A DNA stretch of 8,932 nt from assembly GCA_900770265.1 (NCBI GenBank), contig CAAGJR010000039.1, positions 1 to 8,932 of the forward strand, written 5' to 3'. Position numbers and translations under genes: made by a program. How positions within the stretch are numbered: position 1 is the stretch's first letter; each line of letters opens with the position of its first letter. Positions 1 to 5,743 of the stretch are shown here, piece after piece. Source of the stretch: an uncultured Acidaminococcus sp. GTDB lineage: Bacteria; Bacillota; Negativicutes; Acidaminococcales; Acidaminococcaceae. The notes under the pieces were generated by a model. The model made no database searches, had not been told where the DNA came from, and worked only from the letters and a program-made list of their open reading frames with translations.

Positions 1-1098
1 CCAGGCGGGTTCTACAGCCACGCCGGCTTTTTTGGCCATGTGGCGGGCCCCTTCCACGTCCTTGACGCCGTTGAAGTCTTTGCCGCTGTATTTCTTCACG
101 GCATCGATAATGGTCATCCGGGGCCACGGACCGGTCAGGGCCCTTTCCGTGCCTTCATACTGGATCTTCAGGGTCCCCAGTACGTTTTCGGCACAGGTGG
201 TCACGATCTTTTCGGTCAGGTCCATCATGGTGTTGAAGTCGCCGAAGGCTTCGTAACATTCCAGGGTGGTGAATTCCGGGTTGTGTTTGATGTCCATGCC
301 TTCGTTGCGGAACACACGGCCCAGTTCATACACCCGTTCCAGACCGCCTACGATCAGGCGCTTCAGGTTCAGTTCGGTGGCGATCCGCAGATACAGATCG
401 ATGTCCAGGGCATTGTGGTGGGTAATGAACGGACGGGCCTGGGCACCACCGGAGATGGTGTTCAGTACCGGCGTTTCCACTTCCAGGTACCCCTGATCGT
501 CCAGCACCTGCCGGATGCATTTGATGATCTGGGTCCGTTTCACGAACACGTCCCGCACTTCGGGGTTCACGATCAGATCCACATAACGCTGCCGGTAGCG
601 GATTTCTTTATCCTTCAGCCCGTGCCATTTTTCCGGCAGGGGTTTCAGGGCCTTGGACAGAAATTCCAGTTTCTGCACCCGGATGGACGGTTCGCCCATA
701 TGGGTCTTGAAAACGGTGCCTTCCACACCCACGATATCGCCGATATCCAGCAGTTTCACCACGCTGTAGGCGTCTTCGCCCAGTTCGTCCTTGCGGACAT
801 ACAGCTGGATCTTGCCGGTCTTGTCCTGCAGGTCCATGAAGCAGGTCTTGCCGTGGCCGCGGATGGCCAAAAGGCGCCCTGCCACCTTCACCACCGTGCC
901 GGCGGCTTCCATGGCATCTACGTTATCATGGACTTCCTTCGTATGATGGGTCCACTGGTAAGCATGGCCGAAAGGCAGGATGCCCTTTTCTTCCAGCTTA
1001 TGCATCTTGTCCAGACGGACCTGCATCTGTTCATTGACGTCTTCGTCCGCCAATGCTTCTTTCTCTACGTCCGGTTGGTTCTTCTTTTCGTCGGACAT
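1..1098 (-). CDS. lysS: Lysyl-tRNA synthetase, class II (3' end outside window)
   Basis: This cytoplasmic enzyme charges tRNA-Lys with lysine using ATP. The 366 visible residues read open to the left edge. An OB-fold anticodon-binding domain lies at about residues 67-150. It is followed by the class II catalytic core: motif 1 at about 203-224 (GYLEVETPVL, then SGGAQARPF) and motif 2 at about 255-285 (RVFRNEGMD, then HNPEFTTLE), both typical of bacterial LysRS. Family members are about 490-500 residues, so roughly 130, including motif 3, lie outside the window. The ATG ending at 1098 is supported by AGGAGGG (1104-1110) five bases upstream. The N-terminus carries about 20 extra, mostly acidic residues before the usual start of homology (VRLDKMHKLEEKGILPFG). 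It lies 27 bp downstream of greA with no terminator or promoter between, so it is probably expressed from the greA promoter. greA-lysS adjacency is common in Firmicutes. I see no T-box leader. Confidence 0.97.
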   Translation of the reverse strand, partial: MSDEKKNQPDVEKEALADEDVNEQMQVRLDKMHKLEEKGILPFGHAYQWTHHTKEVHDNVDAMEAAGTVVKVAGRLLAIRGHGKTCFMDLQDKTGKIQLYVRKDELGEDAYSVVKLLDIGDIVGVEGTVFKTHMGEPSIRVQKLEFLSKALKPLPEKWHGLKDKEIRYRQRYVDLIVNPEVRDVFVKRTQIIKCIRQVLDDQGYLEVETPVLNTISGGAQARPFITHHNALDIDLYLRIATELNLKRLIVGGLERVYELGRVFRNEGMDIKHNPEFTTLECYEAFGDFNTMMDLTEKIVTTCAENVLGTLKIQYEGTERALTGPWPRMTIIDAVKKYSGKDFNGVKDVEGARHMAKKAGVAVEPAW

Positions 1099-1125
1099 GA
1101 AAACCCTCCTGATTCTCTTGCTTGA

Positions 1126-1644
1126 TTACTTGCTTTCTTTGGCGGCAGCCTTTTTCTTGCCGGTCGGGCGGCTGACAGCCACGATCTTGTAGTCCAGTTC
1201 GCCCACCGGGGTGCGGACCTTCACCACAGAACCCACTTTCTGGTTCAGGATGGCCTTGCCCACAGGGGATTCGTTGGAAATCCGGGGAGGATCGGCCATG
1301 GGGTCGGCTTCGGTGGTGCCGACGACGGTGTATTCTTCCTGGTCATGGGTCTCCATGTCTTCGATTTTCACTTTGCAGCCCAGGGAAACCACGTTCTTCG
1401 TAATGTCGCTGTCTTTGATGACTTTGGCATTGCGGATCATGTTTTCCAGGGTCAGGATCCGTCCTTCTACGAAGGCCTGTTCGTTCTTGGCATCATCGTA
1501 CTCGGAGTTTTCGCTGATATCACCATAAGAAATAGCTACCTTCAACCGTTCAGCGACCTGCTGCCGTTTTTCAGAACGGAGGTAATCCAGTTCGTCTTCT
1601 AACTTTTTGAGACCTTCTTCGGTCAAAATCGTTTGTTCAGCCAT
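1126..1644 (-). CDS. greA: Transcription elongation factor GreA
   Basis: GreA enters the RNA polymerase secondary channel and stimulates cleavage of backtracked RNA, rescuing stalled complexes. The protein has 172 residues. The N-terminal coiled coil (about 1-76) carries the tip motif GDISENSEYDDAK, with acidic residues D42 and E45 matching the catalytic pair known in the family. The C-terminal FKBP-like domain (about 80-158) contains the conserved stretch ISNESPVGKAIL. The protein is slightly longer than the usual 158 residues or so because of a basic tail (GKKKAAAKESK). The start is supported by AAAGGAGT (1653-1660) eight bases upstream. It is the first gene of a two-gene unit with lysS. 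A consensus sigma-70 promoter lies about 40 bases upstream of the start codon. GreB is less likely, because greA-lysS linkage and the sequence both fit GreA. Confidence 0.97.
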   Translation of the reverse strand: MAEQTILTEEGLKKLEDELDYLRSEKRQQVAERLKVAISYGDISENSEYDDAKNEQAFVEGRILTLENMIRNAKVIKDSDITKNVVSLGCKVKIEDMETHDQEEYTVVGTTEADPMADPPRISNESPVGKAILNQKVGSVVKVRTPVGELDYKIVAVSRPTGKKKAAAKESK

Positions 1645-1692
1645 GTTTCACGACTCCTTTATAGGCTTTTTGGCTACTACCATATCTTGTAA

Positions 1693-1721
1693 ATTATAGA
1701 TTGCAGCCGGATATTTGTCAA
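1693..1721 (-). promoter_or_regulatory. Sigma-70 promoter of greA-lysS
   Basis: On the minus strand a perfect -35 TTGACA (1716-1721) and a perfect -10 TATAAT (1693-1698) are separated by exactly 17 bp (1699-1715). The predicted transcription start is near 1686, giving a 5' leader of about 40 nt before the greA ATG. Matching both consensus hexamers with ideal spacing suggests a strong constitutive promoter. I see no attenuator or T-box structure in the short leader. Confidence 0.9.
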
Positions 1722-1852
1722 TGCTGCTGACTGTGTTACCCGCTTATTATATAAGGAAACGATTTGCAAAGCGGGTTTACCGGGCGGGATCGCTGCGCGA
1801 CCCTTGGTAAACCCCTACGGAGCGAAATCGGAAGTCAGATGGAATTTGTAGT

Positions 1853-1883
1853 TGTCGTAGGGTATCGTAGGGTTATCGTAGGG
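1853..1883. repeat. Short tandem repeat (TATCGTAGGG-like, three units) inside copy 1
   Basis: Three imperfect units follow each other: TGTCGTAGGG (1853-1862), TATCGTAGGG (1863-1872) and TTATCGTAGGG (1873-1883). They lie immediately before hairpin H2. The second element copy has only the first two units (5825-5844), so the 11-bp length difference between the copies equals one unit. Replication slippage is the simplest explanation. Confidence 0.8.
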
Positions 1884-1929
1884 GCGCACCAAGATTTTTG
1901 CCGAAGGCAAAATATTGCCCGGTGCGCCC
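1882..1929. repeat. Hairpin H2 of copy 1, triplet CGC/GCG
   Basis: A perfect 9-bp outer stem is formed by GGGCGCACC (1882-1890) and GGTGCGCCC (1921-1929). It encloses an inner 7-bp stem TTTTGCC (1896-1902) / GGCAAAA (1906-1912) with loop GAA. The unpaired inner segments are AAGAT on the left and TATTGCCC on the right. The middle three base pairs of the outer stem differ from the copy 2 hairpin but remain complementary. The right arm has an identical twin at 1983-1991, so the left arm could pair with either. Confidence 0.85.
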
Positions 1930-2031
1930 GCCTGGAAACGTAACCCTTGACCGAAGTGTTTGCCGCAGGCAAAATATCGCCCGGTGCGCCCGTCTCAATA
2001 TGACACCGGTATACACGGAACCGTCCAAATG

Positions 2032-2040
2032 TGGTATAAT
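2032..2040 (+). promoter_or_regulatory. Extended -10 promoter of the PBP gene
   Basis: TGG followed by TATAAT (2035-2040) forms an extended -10 element. The -35 position (about 2012-2017) has no good match, which is common when the TGn extension is present. The predicted start of transcription is near 2047, leaving a leader of about 45 nt. A small palindrome ACGG-AA-CCGT (2015-2024) lies in the spacer and could be incidental. Confidence 0.7.
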
Positions 2041-2080
2041 ATCCAGTAACTTATGTTCCCACTCTATTTTTCAACTATAT

Positions 2081-2085
2081 AGGAG
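2081..2085 (+). promoter_or_regulatory. Ribosome binding site that decides the PBP start
   Basis: AGGAG (2081-2085) is five bases from a GTG at 2091 and eight bases from an ATG at 2094, in the same frame. The eight-base spacing and ATG preference favour 2094. The choice adds or removes a single residue. Confidence 0.75.
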
Positions 2086-2093
2086 CTGACGTG

Positions 2094-4160
2094 ATGACAA
2101 GCAATAAGAACAAGAACTGGAGAAATGTCTTTGGTTCCCCTTCGCCTCACAAACATAAAAAATTGGGAGGCACGATTTTCTCGGCTGTGCTGGCCCTGAT
2201 CCTGGTGGGCTTCCTTTCGGTGGCCGCCTTCTTCGCCCTGGCCAAGTTCACCACAGCCAAGATCCTGACCAAGGACATGGCTCCCATGGCGTCTTCGCAA
2301 TTCTTCGATGCCAAGGGCAACCTGATCACCACGGTGGATTCGGAGGAAGACCGGATTCCGGTGACCATCGACAAGACTCCGAAGAACCTGCAGCATGCCT
2401 TCCTGGCAGCCGAAGACATCCGTTTCTATGAACACGGCGGCATCGACTTCCGGGGCATCGGCCGTGCCATCTACACCTACATCCGGTGGGGCGAGGTCCA
2501 GGGCGGCAGTACCATTACCCAGCAGCTGGCCAAGAACTACTTCCTGACCCAGGAACAGACCCTGAGCCGGAAGCTGCACGAAGCCTTCATCGCCCTGCAG
2601 ATCGAGCAGAAGTACACCAAGAACGAAATCCTGGAAATGTACATGAACCAGATCTACTTCGGCCAGGGGGCCTACGGTGTGGAAACCGCCGCCAACACGT
2701 ACTTCGGCAAGCACGTGCAGGACCTGGATCTGGCCCAGTGTGCCATGATCGCCGGGATCCCCAAGAGCCCGAACTACTACTCTCCCCTGTCCAACCCCAA
2801 AGCCGCCAAGGAACGGCAGAAGACGGTGCTGGAACAGATGGCCAAGTACGGGTTCATTACGAAGGAACAGGCTGACGAAGCCTACGCAGAACCCCTGACC
2901 TACAAGAGCCTGAACGAATCTCCGGGCTCCAAGAAGTACTTTATCGATTACGTCATCCAGCTGCTGGTGGATAAATTCGGACCTGACGCCGTATACAAGC
3001 AGGGCCTGAAAGTGTACACCACCCTGGATCCGGATATGCAGAAGGCCGCTGAAACGGCTGCTGCCCGGACGCCCACCTACTACACCGACAGCAACAAGCT
3101 GAAACAGCCCCAGTCCTCCATCGTGGCCGTAGATCCCAAGACGGGGTACATCAAAGCCATGATCGGCGGCCGGGGTACCGACCAGTTCAACCGTGCCGTC
3201 ATGGCAGAACGGCAGCCCGGTTCCGCATTCAAACCGTTCGTTTACATGAACGCCTTCGAACAGGGTGCAACGCCCAGCGATACGGTGCAGGATTCTCCGA
3301 TTCCGGGCGACTGGAACCCCCAGAACTATGACCGCAGCTTCCATGGTACGGTAACGTACCGGACGGCCCTCACCTACTCCTACAACGTGCCTGCCGTCAA
3401 GGTGGCCATGAAGTACGGTCCGGAAAAGATCGTGAAACTGGCCAAGAAGTTCGGCATCACCACGCTGGTGGACGACGATGAAAACGCCGTTATCGCCCTG
3501 GGCGGTCTGACCCACGGCGTAACGCCTCTGGAAATGGCCGGTGCCTATGCCGGTATCGCCAACATGGGCAAGTTCAACAAACCCACCCCCATCATCAAGA
3601 TCCTGGACCGGAACGGCAAAGTGCTGTATGAGCACAAGAGCAATCCCACCCAGGTGGTAAAACCGGAAACCGCTTACATGATGATCTCCATGATGGAAGA
3701 CGTCATGACGAGAGGTACCGGCCGTGGTGCCGCCATCAACCGGCCCTGCGCCGGGAAATCCGGTACCACCAGTGATTACCATGATGCCTGGTTCGTAGGC
3801 TTCACCCCCGACCTGGCCTGCGCCGTCTGGATCGGGGACGACAACAACGACTCCCTGGGCGGCATGACCGGTGGCGGCGAGCCCGCTACGTTGTGGCGGA
3901 CGTTCATGAGCAACGCCCTGGCCAATACGCCGGCCTCCGACTTCGACGCACCGGAAGGCTTCAAGATGCCCGCACCCAAGTACGAAGCACCGAAGAAGTC
4001 CTCCAGCAGCAGTTCTTCCTCCAAGAAGGCTGCCGACACCAAGAAGAGCAGCAGCAAGAGCAAGGACGATGCATTGCCGGGAGATGGCAATGTACCGCAG
4101 CCGCCTCGCTCCTCCGGCAAGAGCTCCACGCCCCCGCCGGTACGGCCGCCGAAACAGTAA
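2094..4160 (+). CDS. Class A (bifunctional) penicillin-binding protein, PBP1A family
   Basis: This enzyme polymerises lipid II into glycan strands and cross-links the peptides, on the outer face of the cytoplasmic membrane. It has 688 residues. A basic cytoplasmic N-terminus is followed by one membrane anchor (about 26-50). The GT51 glycosyltransferase domain (about 75-250) has the catalytic Glu in AAEDIRFYEH (E107), then GGSTITQQLAKN and the second acidic site in KLHEAFIAL (E163). The transpeptidase domain (about 340-610) has SAFK (nucleophile S377, K380), SYN (429-431) and KSGTT (555-559). All key residues are intact. The tail from about 630 is low-complexity Ser/Lys then Pro-rich, with no recognisable domain. 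It has its own promoter and a strong terminator, so it is probably a single transcription unit. Names used for this family include mrcA and ponA; I cannot choose between them. A GTG start at 2091 is the alternative. Confidence 0.96.
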   Translation: MTSNKNKNWRNVFGSPSPHKHKKLGGTIFSAVLALILVGFLSVAAFFALAKFTTAKILTKDMAPMASSQFFDAKGNLITTVDSEEDRIPVTIDKTPKNLQHAFLAAEDIRFYEHGGIDFRGIGRAIYTYIRWGEVQGGSTITQQLAKNYFLTQEQTLSRKLHEAFIALQIEQKYTKNEILEMYMNQIYFGQGAYGVETAANTYFGKHVQDLDLAQCAMIAGIPKSPNYYSPLSNPKAAKERQKTVLEQMAKYGFITKEQADEAYAEPLTYKSLNESPGSKKYFIDYVIQLLVDKFGPDAVYKQGLKVYTTLDPDMQKAAETAAARTPTYYTDSNKLKQPQSSIVAVDPKTGYIKAMIGGRGTDQFNRAVMAERQPGSAFKPFVYMNAFEQGATPSDTVQDSPIPGDWNPQNYDRSFHGTVTYRTALTYSYNVPAVKVAMKYGPEKIVKLAKKFGITTLVDDDENAVIALGGLTHGVTPLEMAGAYAGIANMGKFNKPTPIIKILDRNGKVLYEHKSNPTQVVKPETAYMMISMMEDVMTRGTGRGAAINRPCAGKSGTTSDYHDAWFVGFTPDLACAVWIGDDNNDSLGGMTGGGEPATLWRTFMSNALANTPASDFDAPEGFKMPAPKYEAPKKSSSSSSSSKKAADTKKSSSKSKDDALPGDGNVPQPPRSSGKSSTPPPVRPPKQ

Positions 4161-4161
4161 G

Positions 4162-4194
4162 AAAAAGCCTGTCGCAAACGCGACAGGCTTTTTT
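4162..4194 (+). terminator. Intrinsic terminator after the PBP gene
   Basis: A perfect 9-bp stem GCCTGTCGC (4167-4175) / GCGACAGGC (4180-4188) with loop AAAC is followed by six T residues. It begins six bases after the PBP stop codon. The A-tract on its left side (4162-4166) would also let it act on minus-strand transcription. Confidence 0.92.
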
Positions 4195-4196
4195 GT

Positions 4197-4212
4197 CACT
4201 AGTCACTAGCCA
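4197..4212. repeat. CACTAGY heptamer pair between two terminators
   Basis: CACTAGT (4197-4203) and CACTAGC (4204-4210) are tandem heptamers, followed by a partial third unit (CAC). The same heptamer family forms a six-unit array at 6681-6722, also beside a terminator. Function unknown. Confidence 0.6.
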
Positions 4213-4216
4213 CATG

Positions 4217-4248
4217 AAAAAAGAGGTGCTCAGCGAGCACCTCTTTTT
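4217..4248 (-). terminator. Intrinsic terminator after the carboxyltransferase gene
   Basis: A perfect 9-bp stem GAGGTGCTC (4223-4231) / GAGCACCTC (4235-4243) with loop AGC has A6 on the left and T5 on the right. Read on the minus strand it lies just past the stop of the gene ending at 4257 and is followed by a T-tract. It is symmetric, so it also backs up the PBP terminator. Confidence 0.9.
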
Positions 4249-4256
4249 ATTTGAAC

Positions 4257-5615
4257 TTAGCGGTTCTTCTGGAAGAACGGCAGGGCCACTTCCGGGAACA
4301 GTGCGTAGCTCAGTACGTCTTCTACGCTGGCATTGGGATAACCCTTGGCAGCCAGTTCGCTGCGCATCTTTTCCATTTGCGGCGGGATATCGTCGGCAGG
4401 ACGATAGGTAATGGGCTGGTTCTTCGGGGTGATGACCAATTTCTTCAGTTCCTCGCTGATGGGTCCAGGAGTCTTGCCGTAACGGCCCAGGACGATGTTC
4501 TTGACTTCTTTCGGAATCATCTTGTAACGGCCGAACAGCACGTTCATGGTAGCCATGGTCCCTACGATCTGAGAAGAAGGAGTTACCAGAGGAGGATAGC
4601 CCAGGTCGGCGCGGACTTTCGGCATTTCCTTCAGTACGGCTTCGTACTTGGCCGGATCGGTTACGCCCATGCCGGACAGCTGTTTCCGCATGTTGGACAG
4701 CATGCCGCCGGGGATCTGGAAGCTCAGGACCTGCGGGTTCACCATCATCTTGGTGTCCAGACCGAAGGTCTTTTCCAGGTCAGCACGGACAGCCTTGAAG
4801 TGGTCGGCGATCGGGGTCAGCTTGCTGCCGTCGATGCCGGTATCTCTGGGCTGGCCCTTCAGGGTGTAGACCAGGGATTCAGTGCACATATGGCTGGTGC
4901 TTTCAGCGAACGGGCTCAGTGCGGTATCCACGATATCAGCACCGGCTTCCACGCTCTTCAGGATGGTCATGGCGCCCATGCCGGAGGTGCAGTGAGAGTG
5001 CACGTCGATGGGAACCTTGATTTCTTTCTTCAGAGTGTCCACCAGGTTGTAGGCAGCATACGGTGCCAGCAGACCGGACATATCTTTGATGCAGATGGAA
5101 TCAGCGCCCATATCTTCCAGTTCGTGGGCCAGACGCAGGTAATCGCTGTCCTTGTGGTACGGGCTGATGGTGTAAACCAGGGTGCCCTGGGCTTCAGCGC
5201 CGGCAGCCTTCGTGGCTTTCATAGCCGTTTCCAGGTTCCGGGTATCGTTGAAGGCATCGAAGATACGGATGATATCGATACCGTTGGCAACGGACCGTTT
5301 TACGAATTCCGTTACAACATCATCTGCATAATGGTTGTAGCCCAGGATGTTCTGGCCACGGAGCAGCATTTGCAGTTTGGTTTTCTTTACGTGTTTCCGA
5401 ATGGTGCGCAGCCGTTCCCAGGGATCTTCGTTCAGATACCGCAGGCAGGAATCGAAAGTAGCGCCGCCCCAGGCTTCCAGGGCATAGAAGCCAGCGTCAT
5501 CCAGCTGTTCCAGTACGGGCAGCATATCGCTGGTGCGCATACGGGTTGCACAGATGGACTGATGGCCATCACGCAGAACCGTTTCCACGATTTTAACGGG
5601 GTTCGGATTGTTCAT
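4257..5615 (-). CDS. oadA: Pyruvate/oxaloacetate-type carboxyltransferase subunit (OadA/PycB/5S-like) without biotin domain
   Basis: It probably transfers CO2 between a 2-oxoacid (pyruvate/oxaloacetate) and carboxybiotin. The 452 residues comprise an N-terminal TIM barrel (about 5-275) and the conserved PYC/OADA domain (about 285-450). Signature motifs are ETVLRDGHQS (metal ligand D16), SICIKDMSG (K177, the lysine carbamylated in the family) and DVHSHCTSGMG (H206, H208, metal ligands). STSH (239-242) lies near the expected catalytic threonine. OadA of Na+ pumps is usually about 590-600 residues, ending in a biotinyl domain with an AMKM-type motif. Here the protein stops at FFQKNR with no such motif, so biotin must sit on a separate carrier, as in transcarboxylase 5S. 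No carrier, biotin carboxylase or membrane subunit is encoded in the window. The start is supported by AGGAGG (5623-5628), seven bases upstream. Substrate direction cannot be told from sequence. Confidence 0.92.
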   Translation of the reverse strand: MNNPNPVKIVETVLRDGHQSICATRMRTSDMLPVLEQLDDAGFYALEAWGGATFDSCLRYLNEDPWERLRTIRKHVKKTKLQMLLRGQNILGYNHYADDVVTEFVKRSVANGIDIIRIFDAFNDTRNLETAMKATKAAGAEAQGTLVYTISPYHKDSDYLRLAHELEDMGADSICIKDMSGLLAPYAAYNLVDTLKKEIKVPIDVHSHCTSGMGAMTILKSVEAGADIVDTALSPFAESTSHMCTESLVYTLKGQPRDTGIDGSKLTPIADHFKAVRADLEKTFGLDTKMMVNPQVLSFQIPGGMLSNMRKQLSGMGVTDPAKYEAVLKEMPKVRADLGYPPLVTPSSQIVGTMATMNVLFGRYKMIPKEVKNIVLGRYGKTPGPISEELKKLVITPKNQPITYRPADDIPPQMEKMRSELAAKGYPNASVEDVLSYALFPEVALPFFQKNR

Positions 5616-5653
5616 TGCTCAACCTCCTATAATAAGAAACAAGCTAATGGTTT

Positions 5654-5666
5654 TATACAATGTATA
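5654..5666. promoter_or_regulatory. Candidate operator, palindrome 1 (TACAATGTA core)
   Basis: TATACAATGTATA is a perfect 13-bp odd palindrome centred on 5660. It overlaps the predicted transcription start and touches the -10 of the carboxyltransferase promoter. Its 9-bp core recurs 40 bp away at 5696-5704. A bound protein here would block initiation. The regulator is not identified. Confidence 0.55.
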
Positions 5667-5674
5667 TTATATCA
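5666..5674 (-). promoter_or_regulatory. Extended -10 promoter of the carboxyltransferase gene
   Basis: On the minus strand TGA precedes TATAAT (5666-5671), an extended -10. The -35 area has only a weak TTACCC at 18-bp spacing. The predicted start of transcription, near 5659, falls inside the first TACAATGTA palindrome, which suggests regulation at this promoter. Confidence 0.75.
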
Positions 5675-5695
5675 TACAAACGGAAGCGGGGGTAA

Positions 5696-5704
5696 TACAA
5701 TGTA
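5696..5704. promoter_or_regulatory. Candidate operator, palindrome 2 (TACAATGTA)
   Basis: TACAATGTA is an exact second copy of the 9-bp palindromic core found at 5656-5664. It lies just upstream of the -35 region of the carboxyltransferase promoter. The centres (5660 and 5700) are 40 bp apart, close to four helical turns, so both sites face the same side of the DNA. This fits cooperative binding or looping, which is inference. Confidence 0.5.
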
Positions 5705-5743
5705 CTTTATTTCAATTATTAGAAAGTTCTTATCGGGGCTTGT

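Larger units (their letters stand above)
1771..1992. repeat. Dispersed structured repeat, copy 1 (three-hairpin element)
   Basis: This 222-bp element recurs in the same orientation at 5744-5954. The first 68 bp are identical. Over the remainder there are 13 substitutions and one 11-bp indel, about 94% identity overall. It contains three hairpins. H1 (1773-1814) has outer arms GGGTTTACC/GGTAAACCC and a GC-rich inner stem (TCGC-TGC-GCGA). H2 (1882-1929) has arms GGGCGCACC/GGTGCGCCC enclosing TTTTGCC-GAA-GGCAAAA. H3 (1959-1991) has TTTGCC-GCA-GGCAAA followed by an unpaired right arm GGTGCGCCC (1983-1991). It fills most of the gene-free spacer between divergent greA and the PBP gene. 1722-1770 holds nothing else I recognise. 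No reading frame looks coding, and I see no clear target-site duplication. It could be a non-autonomous mobile element or a folded regulatory/boundary element. Confidence 0.9.

Noticed and set aside
40..1125. 361-residue plus-strand frame opposite lysS
   Set aside because: Shadow of lysS, whose class II motifs are clear; composition rich in Phe/His/Gln/Val is a mirror artefact.
1099..1125. Separate promoter or T-box for lysS
   Set aside because: Only 27 bp lie between greA and lysS, filled mostly by the ribosome binding site, with no room for a leader structure.
1771..1992. CRISPR array or tRNA/riboswitch in the repeat region
   Set aside because: Repeats are not regularly spaced with unique spacers. 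No tRNA cloverleaf or known aptamer pattern is recognisable, and no cas genes are nearby.
1741..2000. Insertion-sequence ends or target-site duplications around the repeat
   Set aside because: The bases flanking copies 1 and 2 show no clear direct duplication, and no transposase fragment is present.
1898..2089. Small frames across the repeat copies (also 5608-6018 and 5909-6550)
   Set aside because: Similar peptides arise in both copies only because the DNA is repeated. Changes between copies preserve stems, not reading frames, and one copy has an 11-bp indel.
2064..4199. 711-residue open frame on the minus strand opposite the PBP gene
   Set aside because: It is antisense to a gene with all catalytic motifs intact, has Gly/His/Val-rich composition typical of a shadow frame in GC-rich DNA, and has no recognisable domain.
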